Source of the DNA: Anthostomella pinea
Lineage: Eukaryota; Ascomycota; Sordariomycetes; Xylariales; Xylariaceae
Direction: 5' to 3'
Length of the DNA stretch: 64,000 bases
Assembly (NCBI GenBank): GCA_963556695.1
Contig: CAUWAG010000007.1
Location: 1,798,001 to 1,862,000, forward strand
Shown here: positions 10,412 through 23,086 of the stretch, in pieces
Layout: every line of letters starts with the position of its first letter
Numbering within the stretch: position 1 is the stretch's first letter
Position numbers and translations under genes: made by a program
Notes under the pieces: model-generated
Database searches by the model: none
Told to the model about the DNA's origin: nothing
The model's input: the letters and a program-made list of their open reading frames with translations, nothing else

Positions 10412-11484
10412 ATGTCTCCTCCCGCCCAGTCTGAGGACTTCGCCTTCTCATTCGACATCGATGGTGTCATCTACAAATCCGGGCAACTCTGCCAAGGAGC
10501 CAAAGAAGCCATGACCTGGCTATCGGACAACAACGTCCCGTTCATATTCCTGACCAACGGAGGCGGAAAAACCGAAGATGTCAGAGCTGCTGACATGGCC
10601 GAACGATTGGGAATACCCCTCTCTCCCTCCCAATTCATCCAAGCACATACCCCGTTTAAGAACCAAGTGCCAAGCTTGGCCGACAAGAAAGCTCTTGTGC
10701 TTGGAGGTGTTGGCGACGAATGCAGGTTTGTGGCCGAACACTACGGTTTCAAGGTGATAACCTCTGCTGACATTGTGACAGCGTATCCCTCGATCTTCCC
10801 ATTCAACGAGATGTATGGCTCCTACTTTGCCAAGACTGCTAGACCGCTAGCAGTTCGCGATGGAGAAAACTCGCCGTCGCTAGAGATCGCGGCAATTTTC
10901 ATCTTCTCATCTCCAAGAGATTGGGGCCTGGATCTGCAGATCATCACCAACTTGCTCCTCTCTGAAAGAGGAAGATTCGGCACGTTGTCCCCACTCAACG
11001 GAAACCCTGACCTGCCAAACAAGGGGTATCTCCAAGATGGCCAACCTCGGATCTTCTTCGCTAACCCGGACCATACTTACGCAACTAAGCATCCCTTTCC
11101 ACGAGTCTGTCAAGGGAGCTTCAAACTAGCCCTGCAAGGAATATGGTCGGGCCTGACCGGAACCCAGCTGATCAACAGCACACACTACAGCCAATTGGCA
11201 AGCCGACCCAACTCCAATTTGAACATGGTGAGCAAGCTCTTCTTGAAGTTTCCGGAAAAGAGCTCAGGCAGGTCTACATGGTAGGAGATGGACCGCGCTT
11301 AGAAATCGCTAGAGCCAACCAATATGTCAGTCCATACGGAACCAAGTGGACTAGCATTTCGGTGCAAACAGGTATTAATCAGGCCGGGACAGTACCAGAG
11401 CATCGGCCAGTGAAGGAGGTGCCGAATGTGTGAGATGCCGTGAGGTAGGCACTGGAACAAGAAGCTGTCGTTATCGAAAAGTAA
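10412..11484 (+). pseudogene. HAD-superfamily hydrolase (TIGR01456/CECR5-like), frameshifted and with nonsense codons
   Basis: Relic of a HAD-like phosphatase of the eukaryotic CECR5/TIGR01456 group. The N-terminal catalytic motif DIDGVIYKSG (DxDG) and motif II (FIFLTNGGG) are intact. At about 11194-11197, around the CAATTGGC stretch, one base is missing: the frame from 10412 continues into nonsense and stops at 11282-11284, whereas homologous residues (GKPTQLQF, then VYMVGDGPRLEI, then SPYGTKWTSI) resume in another frame. Further on that frame carries TGA and TAG at two positions where the family has Trp (before DAVR and before ALEQE), then TAA at 11482-11484. The last acidic motif, normally GDNPxSDI, reads GDGPRLEI and has lost the conserved Asp. 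The gene sits next to a RIP-decayed block, and one of the nonsense changes (TGG to TAG) fits RIP leakage. Confidence 0.85.
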
Positions 11485-13309
11485 GTCGGTATCTTATTTG
11501 GGACCTAGCGATCATCTACCAAGGGGTTCCCACCAGCGCAAGGATCTCTGGAGTATAGTCCTATATGAATCACCTGTGTGATGTGGAGAGGATGAACAGC
11601 GGCGTATTCTATACGTTGTCTCAGGTGCGGAAGTGTGGATTACAAAGCGTCTTATCCCTTCTATAGATTATGATTTGTAACGACTAGTTGTCTAGCAAGA
11701 GCTTTCTCTTTGAAAGCCTTATAAAAATCTCGTTGCTTAAAAATAATAATCTTTACACCCATTTATGCTATTTATTAATAAATAAAAGACCTTAGTATTA
11801 TTAGTTATAGCTGATTTTTTTAACGACTTTATATTAATAACTTAGATTTTAATTATGAAAAATGGCGTTTTACGTAGCTATTATCTTCGTTTCGTATAGC
11901 CGTTTTAAATAAAATGCGGATTGATTTTAAGTTACGCTCCGCACTGACTTAACCTACGTTGACAGAACATTTTTATTGAGTTAAAGTAAATTAATATTAT
12001 TCATGACTTCATAATAATCAAGTTGATTAAATATGTTCACAAATTGTTTTATTTGTAAGTACTTTTTTAAAGCTTGATATAAAGTAAAAGAATTTTTCAA
12101 ACAGATATTTCTTATATCAACAGTAAGATTTAAACTTTGAAACGTTTCAAAAGCCGTAATTAATTTGATGTAATACTCTTAATAAATAAATAAGTATTGA
12201 AAACTTTTAAATACGATTTAACTAGCTATTTATTATAAGTCAGTATTCGTTGTCCTTATAAAGTAAATTTTTATCATTTAATAATTAAACTAATATCTTG
12301 CTTACCTTTATTATAATATAACTTTTATTAATAGATAATTATAAAATGTTAACCTTTTAACTTACTAGTTTGAAAGGTATAAAAGCGCTACTCAGTTTCT
12401 TACCTTTAAAAAAACGTTTAAAAATCTTAAAAATACCAGTTCTTATTATTCTTAAAAAGATAAATAAAGTGAATTAAGAAGCTTAATTTCGAATTAAGTG
12501 AATAATAACGAAAATAATATTTAAGAGTTTAAAATAACATTTAAAAATGTTTAATATATTTAATGCTAAGTTTCGCTAATAGTAACGGATTTAATCCCAT
12601 TTTTAAATTGACTTACTATAAAAACCTATTAAGCAAAGTCTATAGCTGGAATACGCTAAAAGAAAGCAAATTCATATCGGAGTGCATCGATACTACGAGT
12701 TACTTTTCCTGCGCGGGCCACCCCCAAGTCCCATCGCCCTCAACCAGCAAGGCATTAGGCAAGCTGCAAACACCTTCCCCCGGTTCAAACGTCGATGCTC
12801 TACAGGTTTAGATTATCGTCCGCCGCCATGAGGAGGCCTCGGTGCCCTTGTACTCCTCGAACATCATGCGTTCGCTTTACTTGGAGACACGCATGAAAGA
12901 AGACTGCGTAGCGCAGAGACATAAACTTATTATTGCACAAGCAATTAAATAAAGTTTATAATATTTATATGTAAAACTAATGGATTTCTTTTTATCGTCA
13001 AAACGACTCTTATCTAGCGCGTATTTATTAATTATATAATTCTTATACCTTTTTATTATTATAAATAATTAAAAGTATTGATAATATTTATGTTATATAT
13101 TTCGTTATTTCGCGGTACGTAAATGATGTTTTACTTTGCTTAATAAAATGTATTATAAAATATTATACAATAAAAAAGCATTAGTAAGAAATAAAATTGA
13201 AATATTTTAAAAAATATTAAATAATTATTACGGAGTAAAAGGTAGTTTATTTGAAACTTAAAAAGAATAGCTCTTCATAAAATATATATATATTATTTTA
13301 AACATTATA
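11485..13309. other. AT-rich RIP-like desert with a small GC island
   Basis: 11690-12690 and 12930-13309 are strongly AT-rich and ORF-free. 12690-12930 is a GC-normal island containing a short open stretch (about 12815-12951, including IMRSLYLETRMKEDC) that may be an exon relic or an undated insertion; I do not recognise it. No intact gene. Confidence 0.6.
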
Positions 13310-13311
13310 TA

Positions 13312-15171
13312 ACGTAGCTGACAAGCGAGTTGACATTACAAGCGAGTTGGCACTCGTCATGAACTCTCCAACTGCCATGTCAAATAACTTCACCACAACG
13401 CATTCAGTTCAATTCAATCAATCGGATTCCTCTTCCTCAGAGGTTTCTATCTTTATTGTACAAGTTCGCGCATTATGGCCAGTATTGCCGCAAACGCCAT
13501 ACCGTCGCCCACGCGCTGCCGCCCGCCTCGGACGACGACTACCTTCACCCATTTCCTGTTTTGCCAGCTCAGTACCATCCTTTGCAGCCTGAAGATCTAC
13601 TGCATCTTCAACGGAAAGTACTCCTCCTTTCACTAGACGTTTGTTTTTTGTTCTCCGGTGTTTACTTAATAGGTGATTGGCCTCTTCTAATTCGCGGACC
13701 CGGGAATCAACCAAAGCGACCTTATGCATAAGACCGTATGTAGCCTTTAAAAACGAGCTCAACGCATCAACTATTGATGTAGGTGAGCTTCTCTGGTGGT
13801 TTCTGACTCGGTTTCGGATATAAACCGATTGGTTTACCGCTTCGTTAATGTTGGTAGGCGTCTTCGAAGTCCAAGTAGTGGGTGGCAGATTAGGGTCTGG
13901 CGACGGTGTTCGTATGACAGCGACAGCATCCAGTTTCGAAATGACACTTTCTGGGTCAAAAGGAACAAGCCCAGTGGCACTGAAACCTGCTTGAATGTTC
14001 CCTGGCGTCATAGCAGCGTTGTGTGCTTCACAAAACGCTGCAAGGAAGTCCTCCTTCGAAACATGGGTTATATGACGCCGGATGAGATCCTCAATCATGC
14101 GACCGTACGCTCGTTTGAGCGGGCTAAAACAACTGACATCTAAAGGCTGGAGCCTGTGTGACGAGTGGGCAGGCATACAAAGGGTAATAATGCTGTTGTT
14201 CTGGCAATATCTCTCAAAGATCTGGGAATGGTGGCTTTCGTGACCATCTAGGATGAGGAGGCGTTTACCGGCAGTCATACGCGGTCTGGTATACTTGTCG
14301 AAATGCTGAATCTATTCCAAATCAATCTCATTCGTGGTCCACCCGTTGTCAGACACGGCCACCTTCCAATCGCGTGGTAATATCGTGTCGCGATACCATG
14401 ACGCGAGGTGGGTTTTGCCCTGTAGAATGATGAACGGCGGGACCACCCAACCATCAGCATTAACAGCAGAGATTGCTGTAGACCATTCCCTGTTGCCTTG
14501 CTGAGCTTGTCTAGGCCTGCCACGTCTTTCGGCGCTTGTAACGGCCATGCCGGACCCAATAATGCCCATCATAAACCCAGTCTCGTCGAAGTTGTAAATA
14601 TCCGCGTCTTGGATACCATGTTTCGCGACTGCCGCTGCAACTTGGCAAAACCACGCGCGATACGCGTCTGGATCCTCGTTCAAGACCCTCTGGTAGTCTA
14701 TCTTCCGATGAAAACGCGTCCGGAGGCCTGGTGTACGTTTGATGAAGTTCCGCGTCCAGTTCTTTCCAACGCGTCCAGCCCCACGCGCCGCCAATAATTG
14801 ATCCACCATATCTTCAACATAACTGTACCGGGGCGGAAATGCTCGCGCATCCAGATCGAGAATGAAGGAACAAATGGCATTCTCTTTGGAAACCATAAGT
14901 TTCAAAGTATTGGGCATGTTGTCGCGTCGTGATGGCATTCCTTTGACTCTATTGCTCAAAGTGGAACGAGGGACGTTGAAGAGTTTCGCAAGCTGAAATA
15001 TAGGAATATGAGGGTCACGTCGTTTAGCTTGAACAGCTAGCTGCAAGTCTGATTCGTTATAACGCGGTGCCATTGTTGTTGGTGGAGATATGATGGTTTG
15101 AATCGTATTGGTTGGAAAGTTCATGACGAGTGCCAACTCGCTTGTAATGTCAACTCGCTTGTCAGCTACGT
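13312..15171 (-). mobile_element. Fot1/pogo-like DNA transposon, copy 1 (1860 bp)
   Basis: Flanked by TA (13310-13311 and 15172-15173). Terminal inverted repeats begin ACGTAGCTGACAAGCG and extend about 50 bp, each with two tandem ACAAGCGAGTTG-type repeats, probably transposase-binding sites; the two ends are nearly identical inversely. The single transposase frame reads from 15073 to 13418. Exactly the same length as the element at 28744-30603. Surrounded by RIP-decayed DNA but itself almost unmutated, so it is younger than its surroundings. Confidence 0.93.
13418..15073 (-). pseudogene. Fot1/pogo transposase with one in-frame stop (copy 1)
   Basis: 551 codons after the start at 15073 (MAPRY). 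Order: an N-terminal helix-turn-helix/CENP-B-like DNA-binding region (about 1-120), a DDE_1 catalytic domain with Asp in YNFDETGF, ILDGHES and LQPLDVS, and a C-terminal zinc knuckle followed by an acidic tail. Codon 254 (14314-14312) is TAG where Fot1-type proteins have Trp (LxW-HF). The same stop occurs in copy 2. The first knuckle Cys is Tyr here (YGVCGNTGH), a TGT to TAT change of RIP type; copy 2 keeps Cys. Everything else is open, so only this stop separates it from a full-length protein. Confidence 0.9.
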
Positions 15172-15329
15172 TAAGTTTAATATATATAACCTTTTTAATA
15201 AATACGTATTTAAATATATGTTATTACGTTGTAATTACATTTAATTAATACGAAATAAAAACTATTGTATTATAACTAACGGTTAAGAACGCTTTTTTAT
15301 AAAAGTATTTCCACCTAGAATTCTATACC

Positions 15330-15524
15330 TGTCACGATGCCTGCGGCGTTGTGCTGGAAAGCTTGTGGTATTCCGAAAATAACAAGGTGAGAAAGGAAAG
15401 AAATCCAGGTGTGTGTGCACCCGAATGGCTGCAGCACATATAGTGGTGTCCTTCCTTATCAAGCCTACACGTGACCTGATGACTCAGCTTTCAACCAGGT
15501 AGATACAGGTGCTGGACCGCCACA
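15330..15524. mobile_element. Probable solo LTR (195 bp), family E
   Basis: GC-normal island in AT-rich DNA that starts TGTCACGATG and ends CCGCCACA. Flanking 5-mers ATACC (15325-15329) and ACACC (15525-15529) differ by one C/T of RIP type. No second copy seen; orientation unknown. Confidence 0.6.
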
Positions 15525-15529
15525 ACACC

Positions 15530-16709
15530 CTTCTTTTAATTTTAATTTTAATCTTATATTCTTATTTTTTGAAGATAAATAGCGTTAATTTTACAGCTTG
15601 TATTTTTTCCCCGTGTTAGCTTCAATTATGAGCTTTTAAAAAACGTTTTAAATAAACTAGAAATGCATATTTAAATATATATATATCTTTAGTTAATAAT
15701 TCGACGTTAAAACTTAAATTAAGCTTGTTTTAAGAGATATTTGAATAAAACTTAAAGAAAAATAACGCTAATGTATTAAGTAACTGAAAGTAGGCGATAT
15801 TTTATAATTTTAAAATAACGATATTAAAACGTTACTTAGTTTTAACTTGTTTATAGATGAATAAAAATTTTAATGTGTTAGATTAAAGGGGCATTTTATT
15901 CGAAATTTACTTAAGTACATTAACTGTAATAAATTATTAATTTATTACATAAAGCAGCTTTTCAGTAACTTTAATATACTTAATAATTAAAATATATGCC
16001 TTATATGGTTAAACTGCTCCATGACAGCTAGTCTGCTTAACTTTGAGCCTGACTTCTAATAAATTTCTTCAGCTTATAGCTATAAAAACTTTTCCGACTT
16101 TTTCTTGATACTTTTCAACCGTTTGATTGAAAGCAAAGTTAATTACTTAATTAATTAACGTACAGGTTTTTTCAAGCTTAAAAATAACGACATAAACGCT
16201 TAAATAAATTATATTATATTATAATGTATAGCCTTACAAGCTTTTTACTTTTATAAAACACAACGTACTATATATAATACTAGTTAATAAAAGCTCGGTA
16301 TTATAACTATTATAAAGTTTTACATTGATAATTCCATAATAAGTTATAAAGGTTCCAAACGGTAATTGTACAGCGACGTCGTTTTATAAGCGTAAAAGCT
16401 AGGTTCGTTGAATTATTATAACCTTATAATTCAAAACGGTGCTTAAATAATCTTAGCTTTTTAAAACTAATAAATTGAAAATACTTAATATACTTGTTTA
16501 AACAAGGCTTTTATTAGGCTTTTAAATAACTTATAGAAGTAAACACTTCTCGTAGCGTAAAGCTATAAACCTTATTATTATTAAAGTTTACCCCTGTATT
16601 AAGTTGACTTTAAAAGCTTGACTAATAGCTGCGCGGTTTAAAAAAGCTCTTTTAACCACGTAACTAGTGATAATTAGTAAAAAGCCAGGCCAAAACCAAA
16701 AGTTATATT
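15530..16709. other. RIP-like AT-rich block, includes first unit of a diverged direct repeat
   Basis: No ORF. From about 16088 the sequence aligns with 17107 onward at a constant spacing of about 1017 bp (shared landmarks include GCAAAG, ATAACGAC, ACTAGTTAA, CGACGTCGTTTT and TAATCTTA), so the region is a decayed tandem duplication rather than random AT-rich DNA. Confidence 0.7.
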
Positions 16710-16714
16710 CTTTT

Positions 16715-16916
16715 TGTTGGATCCATGTGATTCTACAGTCAAACCATCCATACAGAACCCACATGTACGATTAGATAAGAGATTAGATATCAGATTGTGA
16801 GGTCACTTAGCTAGGCCTGCAGGTCCAGCTAGACTTCACAATCCAACCATCAGCAACATCATGACCTTGACCCCACACTCGAGTATTATGATTGATCGTT
16901 CAAGCCTATTCCCACA
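16715..16916 (+). mobile_element. Solo LTR, family B (202 bp)
   Basis: Starts TGTTGGATCC, ends CCCACA, with the perfect 5-bp duplication CTTTT (16710-16714 and 16917-16921). GC-normal in the middle of RIP-decayed DNA. Its 3' end matches 137-178. It is inserted inside the first unit of the decayed direct repeat. Confidence 0.9.
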
Positions 16917-16921
16917 CTTTT

Positions 16922-19520
16922 TTATTTATTATTTCAAGCTTAAAACTATAGCCTTTATACTATCCACTCTTTTTCCTTATTATTAAACCTTTAATCCTAC
17001 TAGATTCCAATAACCCGTAATTATAAATAAAATAACTCGATCATTTTACATAAATAAGATATATATTATATAACTATGTTTAAATTTAAGCTTATAATTG
17101 CAATTTCTTTTCCGATTTTTTCCTAGGGTTTTTTAGCGTTTTCATCAAATGCAAAGCTAATTATTTAATCGATTAACGTAAAAAGTTTTTTAAACTTAAA
17201 CAAATAACGACGTGAACGTATAAATAGATTATTACATATCGTAACATCTAACCTTATAAGCTTTCTACTCTTATAAAATATAACATATTATACGTATTAC
17301 TAGTTAACGCAAGCTTAATATTAAAGCTATAATAAGGGTTTACTTTAATAGCTTTATAATAAGTTATAAACGTTCAAACGGATAGCTTTAAAACAACGTC
17401 GTTTTGTAAACGTAAAAGTTAAACTCGTTAAATTATTATAACATTATAATTTAATGTAGTTATTAAATAATCTTAATGTTTTAAACTTAACAAGACGAAT
17501 TTATTTAAGTTAATTATATATATATATAAAGAGGTTTTAACTTTTGTTAACCTTTTAAATAATTTATAACAAAGACTTTATCATTATTAGAGTTCACCCC
17601 GGTATTACTATGCGATTTAAAAGAAACTTTCTTAACTATATAACTAGAAAGTCAGGATAAAGCTAAGGGCAATATTAGCAAGTTTTTTAATAGTTATTAT
17701 TTTAAGCTTACAAGTTTAGTCTTTATTTATTAATCAATGAATCCCATTATATATCAAGTACCTATGGTTTCAAAATAAAACAAGCCGATATAATTTAAGT
17801 TTAATATCAAATACCTTCTATATGTTTTCTTTTTCTTTTTCTTTTCTTATTAACGCTTTTAAAAATCAAAGAATAATTTAATTATTATTTAATGTTATTG
17901 ACGTTATTAAAATAATATCAAACCGTTTAAACTTAGTAAAGTGCCTTAACAACGTTTTATTACTATCTTATTTAATTTTTAAAGGACATTTTATATTAAA
18001 GATTCTTATCTATCTTTTTGATAAGACATTTTGATTCTAGTACGCCGAAGAATTCTGTGCCTTTTAAGAAATTGAATATTACGGTTACTAACTACTTTAT
18101 AACAAATCTTAATATAACACTAGTAATTTTTACCTTATCGATTATTATACGTTTAGCTTTATTACTTAGCTCAAAGCTGACTTTTTAACGTTACATAAAA
18201 CGCGGTTGTATACACTTTTTAATTATTACTACCATTGAAAATACTTTCTTATTATAAGCTAAAGTCGAACCTTTTCTACGTGATATACCTATATAATATT
18301 CGCTGTTTAAGTTTATTAATAACGACGTTTTTACCTTTTAATAATATCGTATTATGCTTTTATTACTAGTCTATAAGTTTTATGCGTTTATAATGAAACC
18401 TGTTTTTATGCTTTTAATTGCCTATTTATATTAAAAACTGTAATTCGCATTATGAAAATACCTTGTAAGAACATTATACGTGTCATTTCTTTTTCAATCT
18501 AAAAACCTATATGTTTTAATATATAATAATTGTTTTTTTAAAAGTTGTTTTAAAGTTTATAATAAAACACTACCATAATGAATATTACAACTTAAAATAC
18601 AATCAAATAAGTCTTTTAAATATAATACAGTAAAAAAGTTTAAAAGGGCTAATTAAAATTAAAGTAAAATTACATATCTTTATATAAATCTTTAAAGTTA
18701 TTTTTAAGACTCTTTAAATCTTATAGTTATTTACTTTTAATATTTATTCAATAAGTTAAAGGTCTTTTTATTTACACTTTATCAATACCTCTTGTTTATA
18801 CCTTACCTTAGTTAGCTACTCAGTAGCCGCTTAATAACGAGGTAAATATTATTAATAAGTCTAGCCTTCAAAAACACAGTAAACTGTATTAATATAACAT
18901 CGATATATTAAATCTAATCGTAATAGCCGTTTACTTTAAAAAGCGGCTTAATTAAACGTAACCAATAGGTATTTATCCCCAGCTATAAAATATACGATAA
19001 TTTAAAATTATATAATTATTATACGAAATCCGATAGTAACGGCTATTTCATTCGGCTATTTAAAAGCTATTTCTTTAGCTGTACGCATGCAATTAAACGG
19101 ATATAATAATCTAAAACTAATTTATATCTTTATATAAAACCCGATCGTAATAGCTATTTAGCATAGCAAATAAGCTATAGCTAGTTAGTAAATAAGCGAC
19201 CTTATCCAAGGGTAAATAAGAAATCTCGGTAAGGTGTAGATACAAAGACTTTAAGTAAAAATTAATAAAAATTAAACCGTGTCGCTTTATATTTATAAAT
19301 AAATAAATAAATAAGTAATAAATAAATACTAGGTATAAAAATAGTATTTATTATTATAAAAAGTACATTATTTTTAAGTTAATGTTATTAAGAAATTATA
19401 TTTAAGTTAGCTAGTACGCTGTTATCGCGTTACTTGCCGTTGTACGAGTAAGGTTATTTACGCTTGTAAACGTCGCTAGTTTATAAGGCTATAGTAGATA
19501 TAGGGGCATATCCAGCGCGG
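16922..19520. other. RIP-like AT-rich block, includes second repeat unit
   Basis: About 2.6 kb without ORFs. About 17107-17760 is the second unit of the direct repeat that begins near 16088. Later sequence is equally AT-rich with no identifiable transposon end. GC content returns to normal near 19520. Confidence 0.7.
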
Positions 19521-21702
19521 TTATAATGTCCAGTCTCTCTATCATCCTTACAAAGCACAATGCCACTCGTCTAAACCTTCCACCACACATCTGTCTCCTT
19601 CATCGCTGGTACTTTTCTCGACATCTGTTCTTTTAAGTTCCCCCCCGTTAGTGACCTCCCATCCTGTCGCTTATCCCTCTGTTAGGACGCTCATCACTAT
19701 CGAACAAAATAGCTTCGGGATAGTTCCGAACTCAACCGCAACGGGAGTAAATTCCAGGGGGCCCAGCTAAGAGCTCAGCCGAGACGCAACTCAACCCAAG
19801 AACCCAAACCTGTAGTGAGGAATGCGCGCCAGAAGTTGGGCCGCCAGAAAAGTCGTTGACATGCCGGGTTCTCTATCAGAACAGGGTGATTGTCAAACAC
19901 AAGTTCATGAAGTCAAGGAAAAGGCCTGGGAGTTGACCAGAGGATGCTATACACTCCCGAGATCTCTATTTCTCGTTTGAGTTGACAGATATAGGCTTTA
20001 GTCACTCTCCGAACTCGTCTTGTCTTGGTTCTGCGAGATAACTTATGCTAGGTACCATCTGTCCAGGCTTTACACGGCTCCACTTCTGTGGCTGTTGGTT
20101 CTGGTGGGTGTATACGTAACAAGGCAATGGCAGACTCCGTAACATCAATATCCTGGTTGGCTAATTGCGTTAAATCAGTTCTATACCGGTAGTTCCTCGG
20201 GTTGCTGCCGTTAAGCGCCGCCGCGCCACACCACGCCACACCCACCAACCTCATTTAACGAGCCATTATAGGCATCGCCAAATGTTTAACCTGCCATTGC
20301 TTCCTTTCCAAAACATCATCACCCCAGATATGCCGTCGCTCAATTGCTTCTGCTCGGCGCGAAGCTCTGCTCGATGCCGTTCTCTTCTGCCATGAAGAGT
20401 AAGAGTCGCTTAACAGCGGCGCGATAATCTTCACTAATGCACACAACTACCTAAGTAGGTTTCAGTTGGGTGCAAGGCGACGAACAGCTCTTTACAGGCC
20501 GATGACGTCATGCTGTCTTGACGCAACAATGCACGTGGACGACACGGGACTGCTGCGCCACAATAAGCCACAATCACCAGCACGTCCTATAAGCCAATAT
20601 CTCAGGGGCTCAGGGGCAACACCAGACGACTCACGTCGACTGTTTCCTTTAGATTCATCACCAATCACCTTACACATGGTCATCCTGCTTTCTTCAGCAA
20701 GTGTAAAGATGGCAGAGATCATCATGCCTGGCTCTTGGTGCTGGCAGTCACAGAAACCATCGTTTGGAGAACGGAGCAAGAGCAGACAAGTTCAGGATGT
20801 TTTCTAGGGTGGCCAGCGGAGAGAGACTATGCTTGATTTAACATGGCACGGCTATGCAACAACGATTGTTGAAATAAGAGCCGTTGTGATTTTAGTCACG
20901 CTGGTGCACAAGACGTCACGTCGCCTTGTTCTTCAAAGGATAACCCCTCAGCCACTATTATTATCCAACGATTCAACCTATGAGCACATCTCAACGTTTA
21001 AATAAAGCGGCCGCAATATCCAAGGTCACCGCTCAGTCCTATTACCGGCCCGGCTCTGCCACGCGGGTCCCTTAGACTTAGACTGCTCCGCTTTTCCCGA
21101 ATCTCACGGCACCCCACCGCCTCCGGGGTCCTCCGGGGTCTCCGTCCCCCGTGACGACCATCGGCACATCTTCCAGCTGAACAGCTGCAATATTTCCTTG
21201 TTTTCACAACAACAAGCATCACGCATCCTATTCTCAATCACGTCCGCAGAGAAATCTTGGGATCACCAGACCAGATGCCCAGTGCTGCGAACACGCTTGA
21301 AAACTCAACGTGATCCAAGCACCTTCGACATCTCCGTTTACTCATCTGTTGTACGACCCAAGCCAAAGGTGGAATCACGAAGCCTGCGAGCAACAAACCC
21401 TCTCTTCCATCTGCCCTTGCGGAGTTTTCAGGTTCCCAAGCTATTCGATCCCGAGCACCAAGATTAGAGACCATCAGGAATCCCACCACACCTTCACTTC
21501 TCAGCGACATCTTCCTCCTGCCTATCATCGTCACCTCTTCCGCCTTCCTCAGCCTTGGGTCGGAATTTCTCACGCCACTTTACGCCGCCTTCTTCGGCTT
21601 CAGCAAATGTATGATCTTCTCGTGTTGCTTTCCGACTACCAAGATTCGGCGCTGACATTTCTCGCCATTCCAGACCGTCTATAACGACAAAAGAAAGACA
21701 TC
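19521..21702. other. Intergenic, upstream of amidoligase-like gene
   Basis: GC-normal, about 2.2 kb, with only short ORFs on both strands. The last few hundred bases probably contain the promoter and 5' leader of the gene starting at 21703. No further gene recognised. Confidence 0.5.
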
Positions 21703-23086
21703 ATGGAGAACACCAACACGCTCGAAGAGGAGTACGAAGGCCTATCCAACCAGGTGGCAGAGACTCACATAAGCAACTTCTCAAAGTATGATGAAGTCAA
21801 GGCCGCGGAGAACGACAAAGCGGGCCCGCTCTCTTTCGGACTCGAGTTTGAGTTCCTAGTCGCGTACGTCGACGGGGACGTAGACGACCCTTTCATCGAA
21901 ATGGTTGACCCGAACCCGGAGGATAAGCGCCCTCTGATTGGGTGCAAGTCCTCTGGCAGCCCATACGACGGTAACATCATACGAAAGGTCGCTTCTGCCT
22001 TGAGCAAGGTCGCCAGTGCGCCAGTTCGCCTGTGCGAGGATGACACATTCCACGAGCCCCACGACAATGTCCCCGTCTATGATGCCTGGCGCGTCGGACA
22101 CGATTCATCGATTGTTCCCGGTTCGGAGATTCTCAACAAAGGATATCGATTCATCGACTGTGAGGTATCATCCCCGGTGATCAGCACGTACGACCCGACT
22201 CAGCGTATGCAGATCCAGGATATCGTGCGTGCCCTCCGCGGTCTACGTGTACATCTCAATGAGTCTACTTCAGTGCACGTCCATATTGGACGATGTGAGG
22301 AAGCCTTCAGCCTCCTCACCGTGAAGAAGTTATGTACCATGTTGTGGTTCTTGGAAGAGCAGCTGCTGGATCTGAATCACCCGAGCCGCAAAAACAGCAA
22401 GTATTGCTACATGGTGACCAAGTACTCGGTGCTCGCCAGAAAGACCCTGGAGGACCTGCAAAACGAGGAGACCGGCGTGAACCAGAACCTGCGAGACCTG
22501 GAGGAAATGGACGAGCATGCCCCCGCTGCTAAGGCCCCGCTGGCGGACGTCACAGAACTTCAACGCGCGCAGCTGCGCCGCATCTGGGGATGCACGGACT
22601 TGGAGGAGCTCGCCGTGAGTAGCATATCTGGGGCTTCGTTGAAAGGGCAATTACTGACTTCACACTTCGCAGCGCCTGATGCTGGGCAACACCAACGCGA
22701 GAGAAACAGACCCCCGCGCCGTGATCCAGCGCGGCTCGGTCGGCTTCAAGCGATTCATGCCCGCGGGCAAGAGCGGCGGAAACACGCAGACCTTCGAGTT
22801 CCGGCAGCAGATCGGCTGCCTCGATGCCGACCACATTCTCCGCTGGGTGAACGTCTGCCAGGCGTTCACCGACTTCGCTAGACGCTCCGGTCCCCTCACT
22901 TTCCGCGACTTCCTGGTGAACGTGGTCAACCAGAAGCCGGGAGAGAAGTATTCGGCGTTCGACATGCTCAAGGATCTGGGCATCAGAACGACGTATTGGA
23001 AGGCCCACGCCGCGGCGCTCCGACAGACCAAGGAGCTGTACCCGGGTGGTGAGACTGGAGGCCTGTTCGTCCCTCAGACGGCGTAG
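21703..23086 (+). CDS. Amidoligase-family protein (Amidoligase_2)
   Basis: Predicted ATP-dependent amide-bond-forming enzyme of the Amidoligase_2 family (glutamine-synthetase-like fold); its substrate in fungi is not known. Two exons, 21703-22614 and 22673-23086, with a 58-nt intron (GTGAGT donor, ACTGACTT branch, CGCAG acceptor) give 441 aa. Family features: FGLEFEFLVAY at about 45-55 (the G-x-E-x-E metal/ATP-binding strand), SVHVHIG in the middle, and EFRQQIGCLDADHILRWVN in exon 2 (the conserved E-F-R strand). No signal peptide or membrane segment. It lies alone between two repeat-rich regions, but codon usage and intact splice sites argue that it is functional. Confidence 0.85.

Noticed and set aside
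13347..13731. Short plus-strand ORFs beginning in the left TIR of copy 1
   Set aside because: They read the antisense of the transposase C-terminus and the TIR.
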